Counted from the first letter of the stretch, positions 18,410 through 27,683 are shown. The stretch: DNA of 64,000 nucleotides from an uncultured Collinsella sp. (GCA_902495355.1 CABUWV010000003.1:62001-126000); one strand, 5' to 3'. Notes: generated from the letters alone by a model not told the origin. A program made the numbers and translations.

Positions 18410-19156
18410 ATGCTTGCGGAAGATAGGCTCAACGCGATTGTGTCGATGGTGCAGCAGGCCGGCTCGGTTACCGTGCCGGAGCTTGCCGAAGCCCTGGGCG
18501 TGACGCCGTCCACCATTCGCCGTGACCTGCAGACGCTCGACCGCGCACACCGTATCGCCAAGGTGCACGGAGGCGCGACGAGTCTGGAACGCGCGCACGT
18601 GACGCGCGACCTGACGATCAGCGAGCGCAGTGATCTCCATAACGATGACAAGGAGCGCATCTGCGCCCGTGCCGCGGCTCTGGTGGAGCCCGATAGCTTT
18701 GTGTATATCGATTCGGGCTCCACGACCCTCAAGCTCATCGAGCATCTTCCGCGCCTTGAGGGTGTCACCTATGTGACCGATTCCGTGCTCCATGCTCAGC
18801 ATCTCGCCCTGCGTGGTATGCGCACCGTGGTGCTAGGCGGCGAGCTCAAGCCCGAGACCGAGGCGCTCGTCGGTCCCGACGCCTTGGCAACCCTGGACCG
18901 CTATAACTTCAACTGCGGCTTTTGGGGTTCCAATGGCATCGCCGCCGAGCAAGGTCTCACCACACCGGATATCGAGGAAGCGCAAGTCAAGCGTATCTCG
19001 ATGCGCCATACCGCCAAACGCTTCGTAATCTCAGACGCCAGCAAATTCGGCATGGTGGCGCCCGTCAAGTTCGCGGACTTCCGCGACGCAACGATTATTA
19101 CCGCGGGCGAGGTGCCAGCCAAGTACCAGTCGATGGACAACGTCATCACGGTCTAG
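18410..19156 (+). CDS. DeoR/GlpR family transcriptional regulator
   Basis: 248-residue repressor-type protein. The N-terminal winged helix (about 3-57) includes VPELAEALGVTPSTIRRDLQTL. The C-terminal DeoRC sensor domain has YIDSGSTTLKLIEHL and GLTTPDIEEAQVKR, the usual phosphosugar-binding segments. It is cotranscribed with the oxidoreductase and probably controls it through the phased GCGC sites at 17149-17195; the effector is unknown. Confidence 0.9.
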   Translation: MLAEDRLNAIVSMVQQAGSVTVPELAEALGVTPSTIRRDLQTLDRAHRIAKVHGGATSLERAHVTRDLTISERSDLHNDDKERICARAAALVEPDSFVYIDSGSTTLKLIEHLPRLEGVTYVTDSVLHAQHLALRGMRTVVLGGELKPETEALVGPDALATLDRYNFNCGFWGSNGIAAEQGLTTPDIEEAQVKRISMRHTAKRFVISDASKFGMVAPVKFADFRDATIITAGEVPAKYQSMDNVITV

Positions 19157-19195
19157 CGACAGGGCAAGGTCAAAACCATTTAGGTTCCTCAATAG

Positions 19196-19233
19196 AAAAG
19201 CGGCAACACCCTCGATGGGCGATGCCGCTTTTG
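19196..19233 (+). terminator. Terminator after the DeoR gene
   Basis: AAAAGCGGCA (19196-19205) pairs with TGCCGCTTTT (19223-19232). It can work in both directions. Confidence 0.75.
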
Positions 19234-19248
19234 TTGTCTGCCGTTTTG

Positions 19249-19465
19249 TCTAAATCTGTAACAACTAGACCGTTAAAAGTGGGCTAGGTGTTACAGATTG
19301 AGATACTTCCGAACCTTGCCGTCCCTTTGTCTCGATCTGTAACATCTGGGACCGATTTTGACGAGTAATTGTTACAGATTGAGATTTTCCCTTGAGGGGG
19401 ATTCGAATGTCTCGATCTGTAACGGATAGACCGGAAAATGGGTTCTAACTGTTACAGATCGAGAC
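19249..19465. repeat. Three tandem palindromic units, about 80-base period
   Basis: Each unit of about 55 bases has arms of the type TCTCGATCTGTAAC and GTTACAGATYGAGA: 19249-19303 (imperfect left arm), 19330-19384 and 19409-19465. Loops are unlike except for a shared GACCG core. The array fills the space between two convergent genes, with no gene inside. Confidence 0.9.
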
Positions 19466-19533
19466 GTTTTGGGACCGCGGCTGAGCCATTGCGGCAAAGC
19501 CACCACAAAGGTGCCTGCCCTTTTTGGCAGGTT

Positions 19534-20193
19534 TTAGGGCTCCCAGGGGCAGGGGGCTTCGATGTGGATGTGCTCACCGGTTACGGGATGCGTAAAGGAC
19601 ACGCTGTGGGCATGGAGCATCAGGCCGCAGGGGCGCGGCGTTCCGTACAGGTCGTCGCCAACCAGGGGATGACGCTCGCTCGCCAGGTGCACACGGATTT
19701 GGTGTTTGCGGCCGGTGAGCAGCTCGACATCGATATACGAGCGTGTGGGCAGGCCACGACGGCTCTTAAGACGCTTGAGCACCTTCACGCGCGTCTGAGA
19801 CGGCTTGCCGCTGGCGCCAACGCGCATCTTGCGGCTATCGTGACGGTCGCGGGCGATGGGCTTGTCGATGAGCTTTTCGTCCCAGTCGATCTTGCCCTCG
19901 GCGAGCGCGAGGTAGTGCTTTTCGAAAGCGTGGTCGATGACCATCTGGTCAAAGGCAGGTTGCGTCTGCTTGTCGAGCGAGAACAGCACCACGCCGGTGG
20001 TGTCACGGTCCAGGCGGTTGAGCGGCTGCATGTCGGTCGCGGCAAAGCCGTCGCCCATCGCCAGCAGCAGGTCGCTGGCGTAGTCGGTGAGCGTGCGCTC
20101 GCCGGTGCCGTCGCCGTGGACGATCATGCCGGCGGGCTTGTCGATGGCCATGAGCCAGGCGTCGCAGTAGAGGACTTGAGGTTCTTCGTTCAC
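19534..20193 (-). CDS. RluA family pseudouridine synthase
   Basis: 219-residue enzyme that would isomerise uridine in rRNA or tRNA. The catalytic motif is NRLDRDTTGVVLF, with the aspartate after RL; LLTGRKHQIRVHLA and HPLVGDDLYG are the other RluA blocks. There is no N-terminal S4 domain, as in RluA and TruC rather than RluC/D. It starts with GTG, has GAAAGG 7 bases upstream, and lies 15 bp after the U32 protein gene, so the two form an RNA-modification operon. Confidence 0.9.
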   Translation of the reverse strand: MNEEPQVLYCDAWLMAIDKPAGMIVHGDGTGERTLTDYASDLLLAMGDGFAATDMQPLNRLDRDTTGVVLFSLDKQTQPAFDQMVIDHAFEKHYLALAEGKIDWDEKLIDKPIARDRHDSRKMRVGASGKPSQTRVKVLKRLKSRRGLPTRSYIDVELLTGRKHQIRVHLASERHPLVGDDLYGTPRPCGLMLHAHSVSFTHPVTGEHIHIEAPCPWEP

Positions 20194-20208
20194 GTGTAAG
20201 CCTTTCGG

Positions 20209-22701
20209 TTAGCTGATTCCCACAAACATGCAGCCCGAGGTCGCCCCGCGCAGACGGGCGGCGGGCTTGCGGCCGGCCTGCGCGGCCTCGACGGCACGAC
20301 GGACGCGGGCGACGGCACGGCCCACCTCATCCGTCTCGAGCAGCGTTCCGTCCACCATGAGACGACGCACGCCGGCATCGAGCAGCTGAGGAACCTGCGG
20401 CGTGAGGTCGATGGGGTAAGCATCGTACAGGCGAGAGCGGCCGTGGATGTCGGTACGCACCGGCATGACCTTTCCGTCGATATTCTTGAGCGAGAGCTTG
20501 CGGACACGCAGGCGGCAGTTGGCGCAATCGTGGATGCAGCCGTTGGCAACCTGCAGAATGCAATGCTCGCTTGTCATGACGCGCGGCCGGCCAAAGACGG
20601 TGATGCCCAGAGTCGCGGGCGCGGCGGCGCCGAGCGAGACAATCTCGTCGAGTGTGATCTCGGGCGAGAGCCAAAACGCACCGGCTCCGCGCTCGGCAAG
20701 CGCCTCCATGCAGGGCGTGTTGTGCACCGGCAGGCAAGAGCGAATCTCGGCCGTGGCGCCAACCTGGGCGGCCAGGGCAAGCTCAGAGATGTTGCCAATA
20801 GCGACCGTGGCGCCGGCAACAACCCACGGGTCGACGCGCTCGTGGTCAACGGCACGGCAGACCTCGTCGAGCACGGGCACGATGCCCTGCTCAAACGCAT
20901 CGGCGGGGGAGAGCTCGGCCGCATCGAGCGCGTCGGTGGTCATGTAGATGCGCGTTGCACCCTCCGCTCGCGCTGCCTCGGCGGCCTCGAGCGAGGTGAC
21001 GGTGGCGCAGATCTGCGGCTCGTCGCGGTAGTGCTCGGGCATGGGCCGCGTACATTTGTCGAGCACCGGCAGCTCGAGCGTGCGGGCACGCTCGTCATAC
21101 GGTGCCAGAATGGCCTCCTCCAGCGCCTTGCAGGCGGCGGCGCGCACCTTGTGCACAGCGGAGAAGCCCATGCCGCAGCCCTTATCGAGCGCCGCATCAA
21201 AGCTCGCGGACTCAAAGGGCGAGGACCCCATGCGGCCCACATGCTCTACCAGATCGGACGCCTCGACCGCGCGGGTCTTGGCGGCCTCGACGGTAAAGCC
21301 CGTGGCCGTGGCCGTAAGCGAAGGGGCGTCGCAGCAAGTAAGCGTGACGGCAAACGGTTCGCCCAAACGCGCCACAACGGTTACATCAACGGCGCGGCGG
21401 CGCAGCACATCGCGCTTGAGCGCGGCGCCGGCAGCGTCAATGGCGCGCTGGCTTCGAATCACGCGCACGCGGCAGCCCTCGGGCATGCTGCGAGGCACGC
21501 GGCACTCGATGATGTCACCGGCGGCGGCATCATCGGCGGCAATGGTGGTCAGGAACTGGTCAAACTCGTTATCGTGGCGAAGCTCCAGCAGGTCGCCCTT
21601 GCCCACGGGCTCAAACAACTCAATGCGGGCGATGGCGGCGCGCCGACGGCGGTCGTCGGGCTTGAGGCCGCGCACATCGCGGTTGGCCGGGCGGCTGCCC
21701 AGCACCGTGCCCACGATCTGGCCGCGGTTGTTGGAGCGCTCGTAGCTCATCATCTCGTCACCCGAGGTACCGTCTTGGTAGGCGTGCGTAAAGTCGCGGT
21801 TAAAGCAGCGCTTGAGCTGTCGCTGGCGGGCTGCATCCTCATCCTTGGAGGTCGAAACATCGGCCAGCATGTCATCAATCTGATGACGATACACGTCGAC
21901 GATGGAGTACACGTAATCGGGGGCCTTCATGCGGCCCTCGAGCTTGAGCGATGCGGCGCCGGCGTCATACAGACGGCGAACAAGCTGCGAAGTGTTGGTG
22001 TCGCGCGGGCATAGCGCACGCTCGCGACCGGCAGGGGAGAGCGAGCGGCCGTTCTCGTCGATCAGCTCGTAGGGCAGGCGGCAGGGCTGGGCGCACATGC
22101 CGCGGTTGGCCGAGCGGCCCGCCATGGCAAAGCTCGAGAGCAGGCACAGGCCCGAGTAACAAAAGCAGATGGCACCGTGGCTAAAGACCTCGAGGTCCAC
22201 ATCGGGTGCGGCGTCGTGGATGGCGGCGATCTCGTCAATGGAGAGCTCGCGCGACAAGGTCACTCGGTCGGCGCCCTGCTCACGGCACCAAAGGGTTCCG
22301 CGGTCGTCGTGGATGTTTGCTTGGGTTGAGATGTGCGTCTCGATGCCGGGCATGGTGCGCTTGACTTCAAAGAGCAGACCCCAGTCCTGGATAATGAAGG
22401 CGTCGGCGCCCAGCGTTGAGCAGCGATAGATGAGTTGCAGCGCATCGTCCATCTCGGACTGCTTGATGACGATGTTGACCGTGACGTAGACGCGCGACCC
22501 GGCTAGATGTGCGGCGCGGCAGGCTTGCTCAAAGGTCTCGTCGGTAAAGTTGGTGGCCTTGCGGCGGGCGTTGAAGCTGCCCATGCCGCAGTAGATGGCG
22601 TCTGCCCCGGCGGCGAGTGCGGCGGCAAAGGGCTCGGGTCCTCCGGCGGGCGCTAAAAGCTCGGGTCTGCGGTTGGTGGTTCGACTGGCGGTTGCGGTCA
22701 T
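20209..22701 (-). CDS. U32 family protein, likely RlhA-type 23S rRNA hydroxylase
   Basis: 830-residue member of peptidase family U32. PELLAPAGGPEPFAAAL opens the TIM-barrel domain, and the family signature EVFSHGAICFCYSGLCLLSS lies at about 171-190, with further cysteines in GMCAQPC. The C-terminal half is a second U32-like/collagenase-like region with a CxxDCxxC-type cluster (CILQVANGCIHDCANC). Members of this size include RlhA, which hydroxylates C2501 of 23S rRNA, and TrhP-like tRNA hydroxylases. The operon partner is a pseudouridine synthase, supporting an RNA-modification role. Confidence 0.85.
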   Translation of the reverse strand: MTATASRTTNRRPELLAPAGGPEPFAAALAAGADAIYCGMGSFNARRKATNFTDETFEQACRAAHLAGSRVYVTVNIVIKQSEMDDALQLIYRCSTLGADAFIIQDWGLLFEVKRTMPGIETHISTQANIHDDRGTLWCREQGADRVTLSRELSIDEIAAIHDAAPDVDLEVFSHGAICFCYSGLCLLSSFAMAGRSANRGMCAQPCRLPYELIDENGRSLSPAGRERALCPRDTNTSQLVRRLYDAGAASLKLEGRMKAPDYVYSIVDVYRHQIDDMLADVSTSKDEDAARQRQLKRCFNRDFTHAYQDGTSGDEMMSYERSNNRGQIVGTVLGSRPANRDVRGLKPDDRRRRAAIARIELFEPVGKGDLLELRHDNEFDQFLTTIAADDAAAGDIIECRVPRSMPEGCRVRVIRSQRAIDAAGAALKRDVLRRRAVDVTVVARLGEPFAVTLTCCDAPSLTATATGFTVEAAKTRAVEASDLVEHVGRMGSSPFESASFDAALDKGCGMGFSAVHKVRAAACKALEEAILAPYDERARTLELPVLDKCTRPMPEHYRDEPQICATVTSLEAAEAARAEGATRIYMTTDALDAAELSPADAFEQGIVPVLDEVCRAVDHERVDPWVVAGATVAIGNISELALAAQVGATAEIRSCLPVHNTPCMEALAERGAGAFWLSPEITLDEIVSLGAAAPATLGITVFGRPRVMTSEHCILQVANGCIHDCANCRLRVRKLSLKNIDGKVMPVRTDIHGRSRLYDAYPIDLTPQVPQLLDAGVRRLMVDGTLLETDEVGRAVARVRRAVEAAQAGRKPAARLRGATSGCMFVGIS

Positions 22702-22807
22702 ATCCTGCCTTTCAAAATGCTCAGATACTCAAAAGTATAGTGGTGCTGTTGCGGCGGACGAGCCCTGTGGCCCAAGCAGGATAAAGTCTTCAGCAGCCCT
22801 TGCAGCA

Positions 22808-22879
22808 AAAATGATCCGTTTCCCTCCGTCCCCTATGGATCACCTGATCCGATGGGGACGGAGGGAAACGGATCATTTT
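22808..22879. repeat. 26-bp perfect palindrome (GATCCGTTTCCCTCCGTCCCC family)
   Basis: Bases 22808-22833 and 22854-22879 are exact reverse complements with a 20-base loop. A half copy of the same arm is at 23543-23568. It lies in the 378-base divergent gap before ridA; nothing else recognisable is in that gap apart from the ridA ribosome site TAAGGAGA. Confidence 0.9.
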
Positions 22880-23079
22880 GAGCTTCACCGTCCGGTCGTG
22901 CCGTTCAGCGGTCGACAGGCGCCGTTGAGCGATAAAATATTCTCGCAACGTGATAATAATCTTGCATCGCGCGGAAACCTTGAGTACTATCCCAAATCAA
23001 GCGCGGTGTTCAGACCGAATTGTGCCTCCCGGTGTGAACGCCGCGCTCACGCTCTCTATCTGATCGTAAGGAGAAAAAC

Positions 23080-23457
23080 ATGAGCAAGACCGTCGTGTCT
23101 TCCGATAACGCACCTGCAGCCATCGGCCCGTATTCCCCCGGCATCCAGACCGGCAACATGGTGTTCCTGTCCGGCCAGCTGGGCATCGACCCCGCAACCG
23201 GCAAGATGCCCGAGGGCGTCGAGGCCCAGGCTAAGCAGTCCCTTGCTAACGTCGAGGCCCTGCTGACCGCTGCCGGCGCCACCTTTGCCGATGTCGTCAA
23301 GACTACGGTCTACCTGGCCGACATCGCCGACTTCGCTGCCGTGAACGAGATCTACGCTTCCAAGTTCGAGGCTCCGTTCCCCGCGCGCAGCGCTTTCCAG
23401 GTTGCCGCTCTTCCGGCCGGCGGTCTGGTCGAGATCGAGGTCGTCGCCGCTCTCTAA
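23080..23457 (+). CDS. ridA: RidA family reactive intermediate deaminase
   Basis: 125-residue YjgF/YER057c/UK114 protein. RidA hydrolyses reactive enamine/imine intermediates released by PLP enzymes such as dehydratases and ammonia-lyases. SSDNAPAAIGPYSPG, the arginine-containing FPARSAFQVAALP and GGLVEIEVVAAL are hallmarks. It stands at the left edge of the purine gene set, which contains the PLP ammonia-lyase YgeX; quenching the 2-aminoacrylate made by YgeX is a plausible role. TAAGGAGA lies upstream, and it has its own terminator. Confidence 0.93.
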   Translation: MSKTVVSSDNAPAAIGPYSPGIQTGNMVFLSGQLGIDPATGKMPEGVEAQAKQSLANVEALLTAAGATFADVVKTTVYLADIADFAAVNEIYASKFEAPFPARSAFQVAALPAGGLVEIEVVAAL

Positions 23458-23488
23458 GACGCTGGCGAAAACAAAACATGACATGCAA

Positions 23489-23526
23489 AAAAGACCCTGC
23501 AGTGCGTGTGAACTGCAGGGTCTTTT
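23489..23526 (+). terminator. Terminator after ridA
   Basis: AAAAGACCCTGCAGT (23489-23503) pairs perfectly with ACTGCAGGGTCTTTT (23512-23526). Confidence 0.9.
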
Positions 23527-23542
23527 GTCAAGCGATGCGACA

Positions 23543-23568
23543 AAAATGATCCGTTTCCCTCCGTCCCC
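23543..23568. repeat. Half copy of the 22808 palindrome arm
   Basis: Identical over 26 bases to the left arm at 22808-22833, without the partner arm. It ends just before the stop codon of the regulator gene. Confidence 0.85.
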
Positions 23569-23580
23569 AAGGGTTAACGT

Positions 23581-24237
23581 TTAGCCTTCCTTGCGGACTT
23601 TTTGCAGGTAGCGGTAGACGCTGGGCTCCGAGATACCCAGCGCGGTGGCGGCGCAGGCCACGGCGCCCTTGAGCATAAACACCCCGTTGCCGTTGAGGTG
23701 GCGAATGACGTCAACGCGGTCGCTCTGACCAAGCGACGCTACATCCAGCCCGCGCGCGCTCAGCAACTCGGAAATACTGCGGTCGATGAGCTCCTGCGTA
23801 GACTCCGAAAGACTTTCGACCTCGATAGACGCGGGCTCCGACTGCCTTGGCACAGCGTCGAAGCAGGCCATGAGCTGCTGAGTCATGGCGTTGATGGAGC
23901 GTATCGTGGAAAGATCGGTGTTGACGCAAAGCATGCCGACGATCTTGTTGTCCTCACGGATAAAGTACGTCGCCGACTCCAGCGTCTTGCCACCGGCACC
24001 GCGTCCCTCGTAGCCCGTAATAAACGGCAGGTCGCGATACTTGGCGTCGTGCATGATCTTGAGTGCCAGATCGGTGGCGGGACCGCCGACCTTGCGGCCG
24101 CTCACGATGCCGTTGCGAATATCGACGATGGCGTGGTCGGGATCCGAGAAATCGTGCAGCACGATTTCGCTGTTTTTGCCGAGTACCTGCTCCAGAAAAT
24201 CGACCATCGGCAAAAAGCGACGTACGGTCTCGTTCAC
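23581..24237 (-). CDS. YheO-like PAS/HTH transcriptional regulator (left copy)
   Basis: 218-residue protein with an N-terminal YheO-type PAS-like domain (VDFLEQVLGKNSEIVLHDFSD, GRKVGGPATD) and a C-terminal helix-turn-helix (FMLKGAVACAATALGISEPSVYRYL). The family includes DauR, which responds to small metabolites. The GTG at 24237 has AAAGGAGTT about 6 bases upstream and is preferred to an earlier in-frame start. It is divergent from the purine permease and so probably controls it. A related protein sits at 49419-50072. Confidence 0.88.
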   Translation of the reverse strand: MNETVRRFLPMVDFLEQVLGKNSEIVLHDFSDPDHAIVDIRNGIVSGRKVGGPATDLALKIMHDAKYRDLPFITGYEGRGAGGKTLESATYFIREDNKIVGMLCVNTDLSTIRSINAMTQQLMACFDAVPRQSEPASIEVESLSESTQELIDRSISELLSARGLDVASLGQSDRVDVIRHLNGNGVFMLKGAVACAATALGISEPSVYRYLQKVRKEG

Positions 24238-24473
24238 GGGCAACTCCTTTGGGTGAAATCGGAAATGTTCATAACAATTTTTTCTCATGGTAACACGGTG
24301 TCTATTGATTCACATATTCGCAGGTACATTGCGTAATACGGACGAGCGGTAGGAAGTTGGCGGTAAACGGTCGACCAAAAGAAAAGTTAGATGCTATTTT
24401 GACAGGACACTTTCCTGACCTGCGGAAATGCATTGTCTCAGCTCAAGAATAGTCTGATAACAAAAAATTATTA

Positions 24474-24502
24474 TTGAGAATGAGAAAAATCTTTAATACG
24501 AT
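24474..24502 (+). promoter_or_regulatory. Putative promoter of the purine permease
   Basis: TTGAGA (24474-24479), a 17-base spacer and TACGAT (24497-24502). ATGAGAAAAA at 24480-24489, in the spacer, is repeated in inverse orientation at 24279-24288 near the divergent regulator. No purine riboswitch fold is recognised in the leader. Confidence 0.5.
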
Positions 24503-24589
24503 ATGCAACGAAGGCACAACCTCACCCCCGCACTGCGTCACAATAGAGCGCTAGATGCGAAAACAACTACTTCGAGGATTGGTGGTCAA

Positions 24590-25984
24590 ATGGCCCAGGA
24601 GACGGTTACGAACGGCACTGAAGCCCTGTTCACTCGCGAAGGCATGCCGCCCGTTACGGAAATGATTCCGTGTGCCCTTCAGCATGTGCTGGCATCGTTT
24701 GCCGGCATCATTACCCCGGCGGTCATCATGGCCGGCGTCTACGGCTTTAATAGCCAGCAGAGCACCGACATCATTCAGGTTGCGCTCATTCTTTCGGCAA
24801 TCGACACGGCCCTTCAAGCCTTCGCTCCCTTCCGTCGCATCGGCGGCGGCCTGCCCATCGTCATGGGCGTTTCGTTCGCGTTCCTGCCGGCCCTGCAGGC
24901 CATGGGTGCCTCGGGCTTTAGCTTTGGTGCGCTGCTGGGCGGCGAGATTGTCGGCGGTGCCGTCGCGGTCCTCTTTGGTCTGGCCTACAGCAAGATTAAG
25001 TGGCTGTTCCCGCCCGTCGTGACCGGTACGGTCATCTTCTCCATCGGCGTTTCGCTGTATCCCACGGCCGTCAAGTATATGGCCGGCGGTATGGGTACGC
25101 CGCTGTGGGGCACCCCGCAGGCCTGGTGCGTCGCTCTTATCACCTTCGCCGTGGTCTTTGCGCTCGCCAACTTTGGCAAGGGCACGCTCAAGCTGGGATC
25201 CGTGTTCTTTGGCATGATCGTTGGCATGATTGTCTCCATCCCCTTTGGCATGATCGACTTCTCCAGCGTCGCCACCGCTCAGGTCTTCGCCCTTCCCAAG
25301 CTCATGCCCTACGCACTCGAGTTTGATCCCGAGGTCTGCATTACCCTCGCCGTCGTGTTCCCCATGGTCGCCATCCAGGTTATCGGCGACGTCTCCGCTG
25401 CCTGCCTGGGCTCCATCGACCGTATGCCCACCGAGCGCGAGCTTTCCGGCGCTATCGTGTCCCAGGGCCTCACCTCTATGGTCGGCGGCCTGCTGGGCGG
25501 TCTTCCCACCAGCGCCCTTGGCCAGAACGTGGGCATCATCTGCTCCAACAAGGTCGTCAACAAGTGGGTCTTTGTGATCATCGCGGCCGTCTTTGCCATC
25601 GCCGGTCTGTTCCCGCAGCTCTCTGCCGTCCTTTCCGCTATCCCGCAGCCCGTCATCGGCGGCGCGACCGTCGGCGTCTTTGGCACCATCACCATGAACG
25701 GCGTGCGCATGTTCACCCGCGAGGGCCTCACGCAGCGCACTACCACCATCGTCGGTACCTCCGTCGTCTTTGGCCTGGGTATCTGGATGGCCAGCGGTTG
25801 CCTTGCCGGCGAGGGTATGCCCACCTGGGTTTCCACCGTCATCGGCTCCAATGCCGTAACCCCCACCGCCATCATGGCCATTGTCCTTAACCTGATCCTT
25901 CCGCAGACGCCGGTCGTGGCCCAGCACATCGATGCTGCCAAGGACGCTGCCGTGGATCTGGTCTTGCCCGAGAGCAAGAAGTAA
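24590..25984 (+). CDS. NCS2 family purine (urate/xanthine/uracil) permease
   Basis: 464-residue nucleobase:cation symporter with about 12-14 membrane segments. LQHVLASFAGIITPAVIMAG is the conserved N-terminal helix, and the segment with PTSALGQNVGIICSNKV corresponds to the QNxG motif of the family. NCS2 carriers bring in xanthine, urate, uracil or adenine; neighbouring xanthine dehydrogenase and SsnA genes point to purines. The ATG at 24590 is preferred to an earlier frame start that lies in the predicted promoter. It leads the catabolic half-cluster 24.6-34.0 kb. Confidence 0.9.
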   Translation: MAQETVTNGTEALFTREGMPPVTEMIPCALQHVLASFAGIITPAVIMAGVYGFNSQQSTDIIQVALILSAIDTALQAFAPFRRIGGGLPIVMGVSFAFLPALQAMGASGFSFGALLGGEIVGGAVAVLFGLAYSKIKWLFPPVVTGTVIFSIGVSLYPTAVKYMAGGMGTPLWGTPQAWCVALITFAVVFALANFGKGTLKLGSVFFGMIVGMIVSIPFGMIDFSSVATAQVFALPKLMPYALEFDPEVCITLAVVFPMVAIQVIGDVSAACLGSIDRMPTERELSGAIVSQGLTSMVGGLLGGLPTSALGQNVGIICSNKVVNKWVFVIIAAVFAIAGLFPQLSAVLSAIPQPVIGGATVGVFGTITMNGVRMFTREGLTQRTTTIVGTSVVFGLGIWMASGCLAGEGMPTWVSTVIGSNAVTPTAIMAIVLNLILPQTPVVAQHIDAAKDAAVDLVLPESKK

Positions 25985-26000
25985 CCAATTCGGTGCTATT

Positions 26001-26162
26001 CGTCGGCGGACGCATCGCCTCGTCCGCCGACGTCATGCGGCGCCAAGCCGCACTTCAAAGGGTTTGTCCCTTTGGTGAAGCGTTGACGGGAGAGGGCCCG
26101 TTTCCGGTGTAGGCCGGCGCTTCGCACTCCGCCATGTCAGAGGTGTCAAACCCCGCCTCTGA
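26001..26162 (+). promoter_or_regulatory. Structured intergenic leader before ssnA
   Basis: A perfect 12-bp hairpin (26001-26012 with 26021-26032) lacks a T-run. Next comes a three-way junction: GAAGCG (26077-26082) with CGCTTC (26118-26123), enclosing ACGGG/CCCGT and CCGG/CCGG hairpins. TCAGAGG/CCTCTGA (26137-26162) ends just before the ssnA ribosome site. No known riboswitch consensus was recognised. Confidence 0.4.
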
Positions 26163-26179
26163 TGTCGAAGGGAGCATCC

Positions 26180-27535
26180 ATGCTTCTGGTCGCTAACGGT
26201 TCCGTCTTTACCCGCAACGCTCAGACCCCGTTTATTCCAAACGGTGCGGTCGCCATTGACGGAGATACGATCGTCGAAGTGGGCCCCGAGTGCGAGCTCA
26301 AGGCCAAGTACCCGGATGCCGAGTACGTCGACGCCCAGGGCAACCTCATCATGCCCGGACTCATCAACTGCCACACCCACATCTATTCGGGTCTAGCCCG
26401 CGGCCTTGCCATCAAGGGCTGCAACCCCACCAACTTCCTGGAGAATCTTGAGCAGCAGTGGTGGAAGATCGACGACAACCTGACGCTCGACGGCACCAAG
26501 GCCAGCGCCTATGCCACGATCTTGGACTCCATCCGCGACGGCGTCACCACGATCTTCGATCACCATGCGAGCTTCTGTGAGATCCCGGGTAGCCTCTTTA
26601 CCATTAAGGACGCAGCTCAGGAGCTGGGCATGCGTTCGTGCCTGTGCTACGAGGTCTCCGATCGCCGCGGCCAGGAAAAATGCGACCAGGCCATTGCCGA
26701 GAACGCCGAATTTGCCCAGTGGGCCGCCAAGGAGCGTCGCGATAACGACAACCATATGATCGCCGCCATGTTTGGCGGACATGCCACCTTTACGCTTTCG
26801 GACGAGACCATGGATAAGATGGCCGAGGCCAACAACGGCCTGACCGGCTTCCACATCCATGTGTGCGAGGGCATGAACGACGTGTGGGATTCCCGCCTCA
26901 ACCGCGGCGGCATCAGCCCCGTCGAGCGCCTGCTGCAGCACAACCTGCTGGGTCCCGACACCATGCTGGGCCACTGCATCCACGTGACGCCTGCCGAGAT
27001 GGATATCGTCAAGGAGTCCGGCACCTGGCTCGTCAACAACCCCGAATCCAATATGGGCAACGCCGTGGGCTGCGCCCCCGTGCTCGAGTTCTTCCGCCGC
27101 GGCATCCCCGTGTGCATGGGCACCGATGCCTACACCCACGATATGCTCGAGAGCCTCAAGGTCTTCCTGATCATTCAGCGTCACAACGCCGCTATGCCCA
27201 ACGTGGGCTGGTGCGAGGCAATGACGATGCTGTTCGAGAACAACGCCAAGATGGCCAGCAAGTACTTCGATCGCAAACTCGGTGTGCTCGAGGCCGGCGC
27301 TGCCGCCGACGTCATCGTCATGGACTACAAGCCCTTTACGCCGCTGAGCGAGGAGAACATCGACGGCCACATGCTCTTTGGCATGATGGGCAAAAACTGC
27401 CGCACCACCATCATCAACGGCCGCGTCCTGTACAAGGATCGCGAGTTCGTTGGCATTGATGAGGACAAGATCAACGCGTGGACCATGGCTGAGTCCAAGA
27501 AGCTCTGGAGCACGCTCAACGAACGCACCTACTAA
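26180..27535 (+). CDS. ssnA: SsnA family aminohydrolase
   Basis: 451-residue metal-dependent amidohydrolase. The metal site begins with NCHTH (His65, His67); GFHIHVCEG, GHCIHV and GTDAYTHDM supply the later histidine and aspartate ligands. Relatives deaminate guanine or other N-heterocycles. ssnA recurs next to ygfK and selenium-dependent xanthine dehydrogenase genes and has been tied to anaerobic purine/urate breakdown. GAAGGGAG precedes the ATG at 26180. The exact substrate cannot be assigned from sequence. Confidence 0.9.
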   Translation: MLLVANGSVFTRNAQTPFIPNGAVAIDGDTIVEVGPECELKAKYPDAEYVDAQGNLIMPGLINCHTHIYSGLARGLAIKGCNPTNFLENLEQQWWKIDDNLTLDGTKASAYATILDSIRDGVTTIFDHHASFCEIPGSLFTIKDAAQELGMRSCLCYEVSDRRGQEKCDQAIAENAEFAQWAAKERRDNDNHMIAAMFGGHATFTLSDETMDKMAEANNGLTGFHIHVCEGMNDVWDSRLNRGGISPVERLLQHNLLGPDTMLGHCIHVTPAEMDIVKESGTWLVNNPESNMGNAVGCAPVLEFFRRGIPVCMGTDAYTHDMLESLKVFLIIQRHNAAMPNVGWCEAMTMLFENNAKMASKYFDRKLGVLEAGAAADVIVMDYKPFTPLSEENIDGHMLFGMMGKNCRTTIINGRVLYKDREFVGIDEDKINAWTMAESKKLWSTLNERTY

Positions 27536-27683
27536 TTACAAGTAGATTCACGCGCGTCGGATGTTTCGCCGCGTTCGACGCGCGTATAGGCGGCCTCCGC
27601 GGGGTCGCCGGCGCTGTGCTAGCGCTACACCGTATTTGCGCCCGTCGCGCGGTCTCGCCGGGCGTTACAGAGAGGAGCTCATT

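Noticed and set aside
24303..24589. Purine riboswitch upstream of the permease
   Set aside because: I could not find the two-loop three-way junction or its conserved core in the leader.
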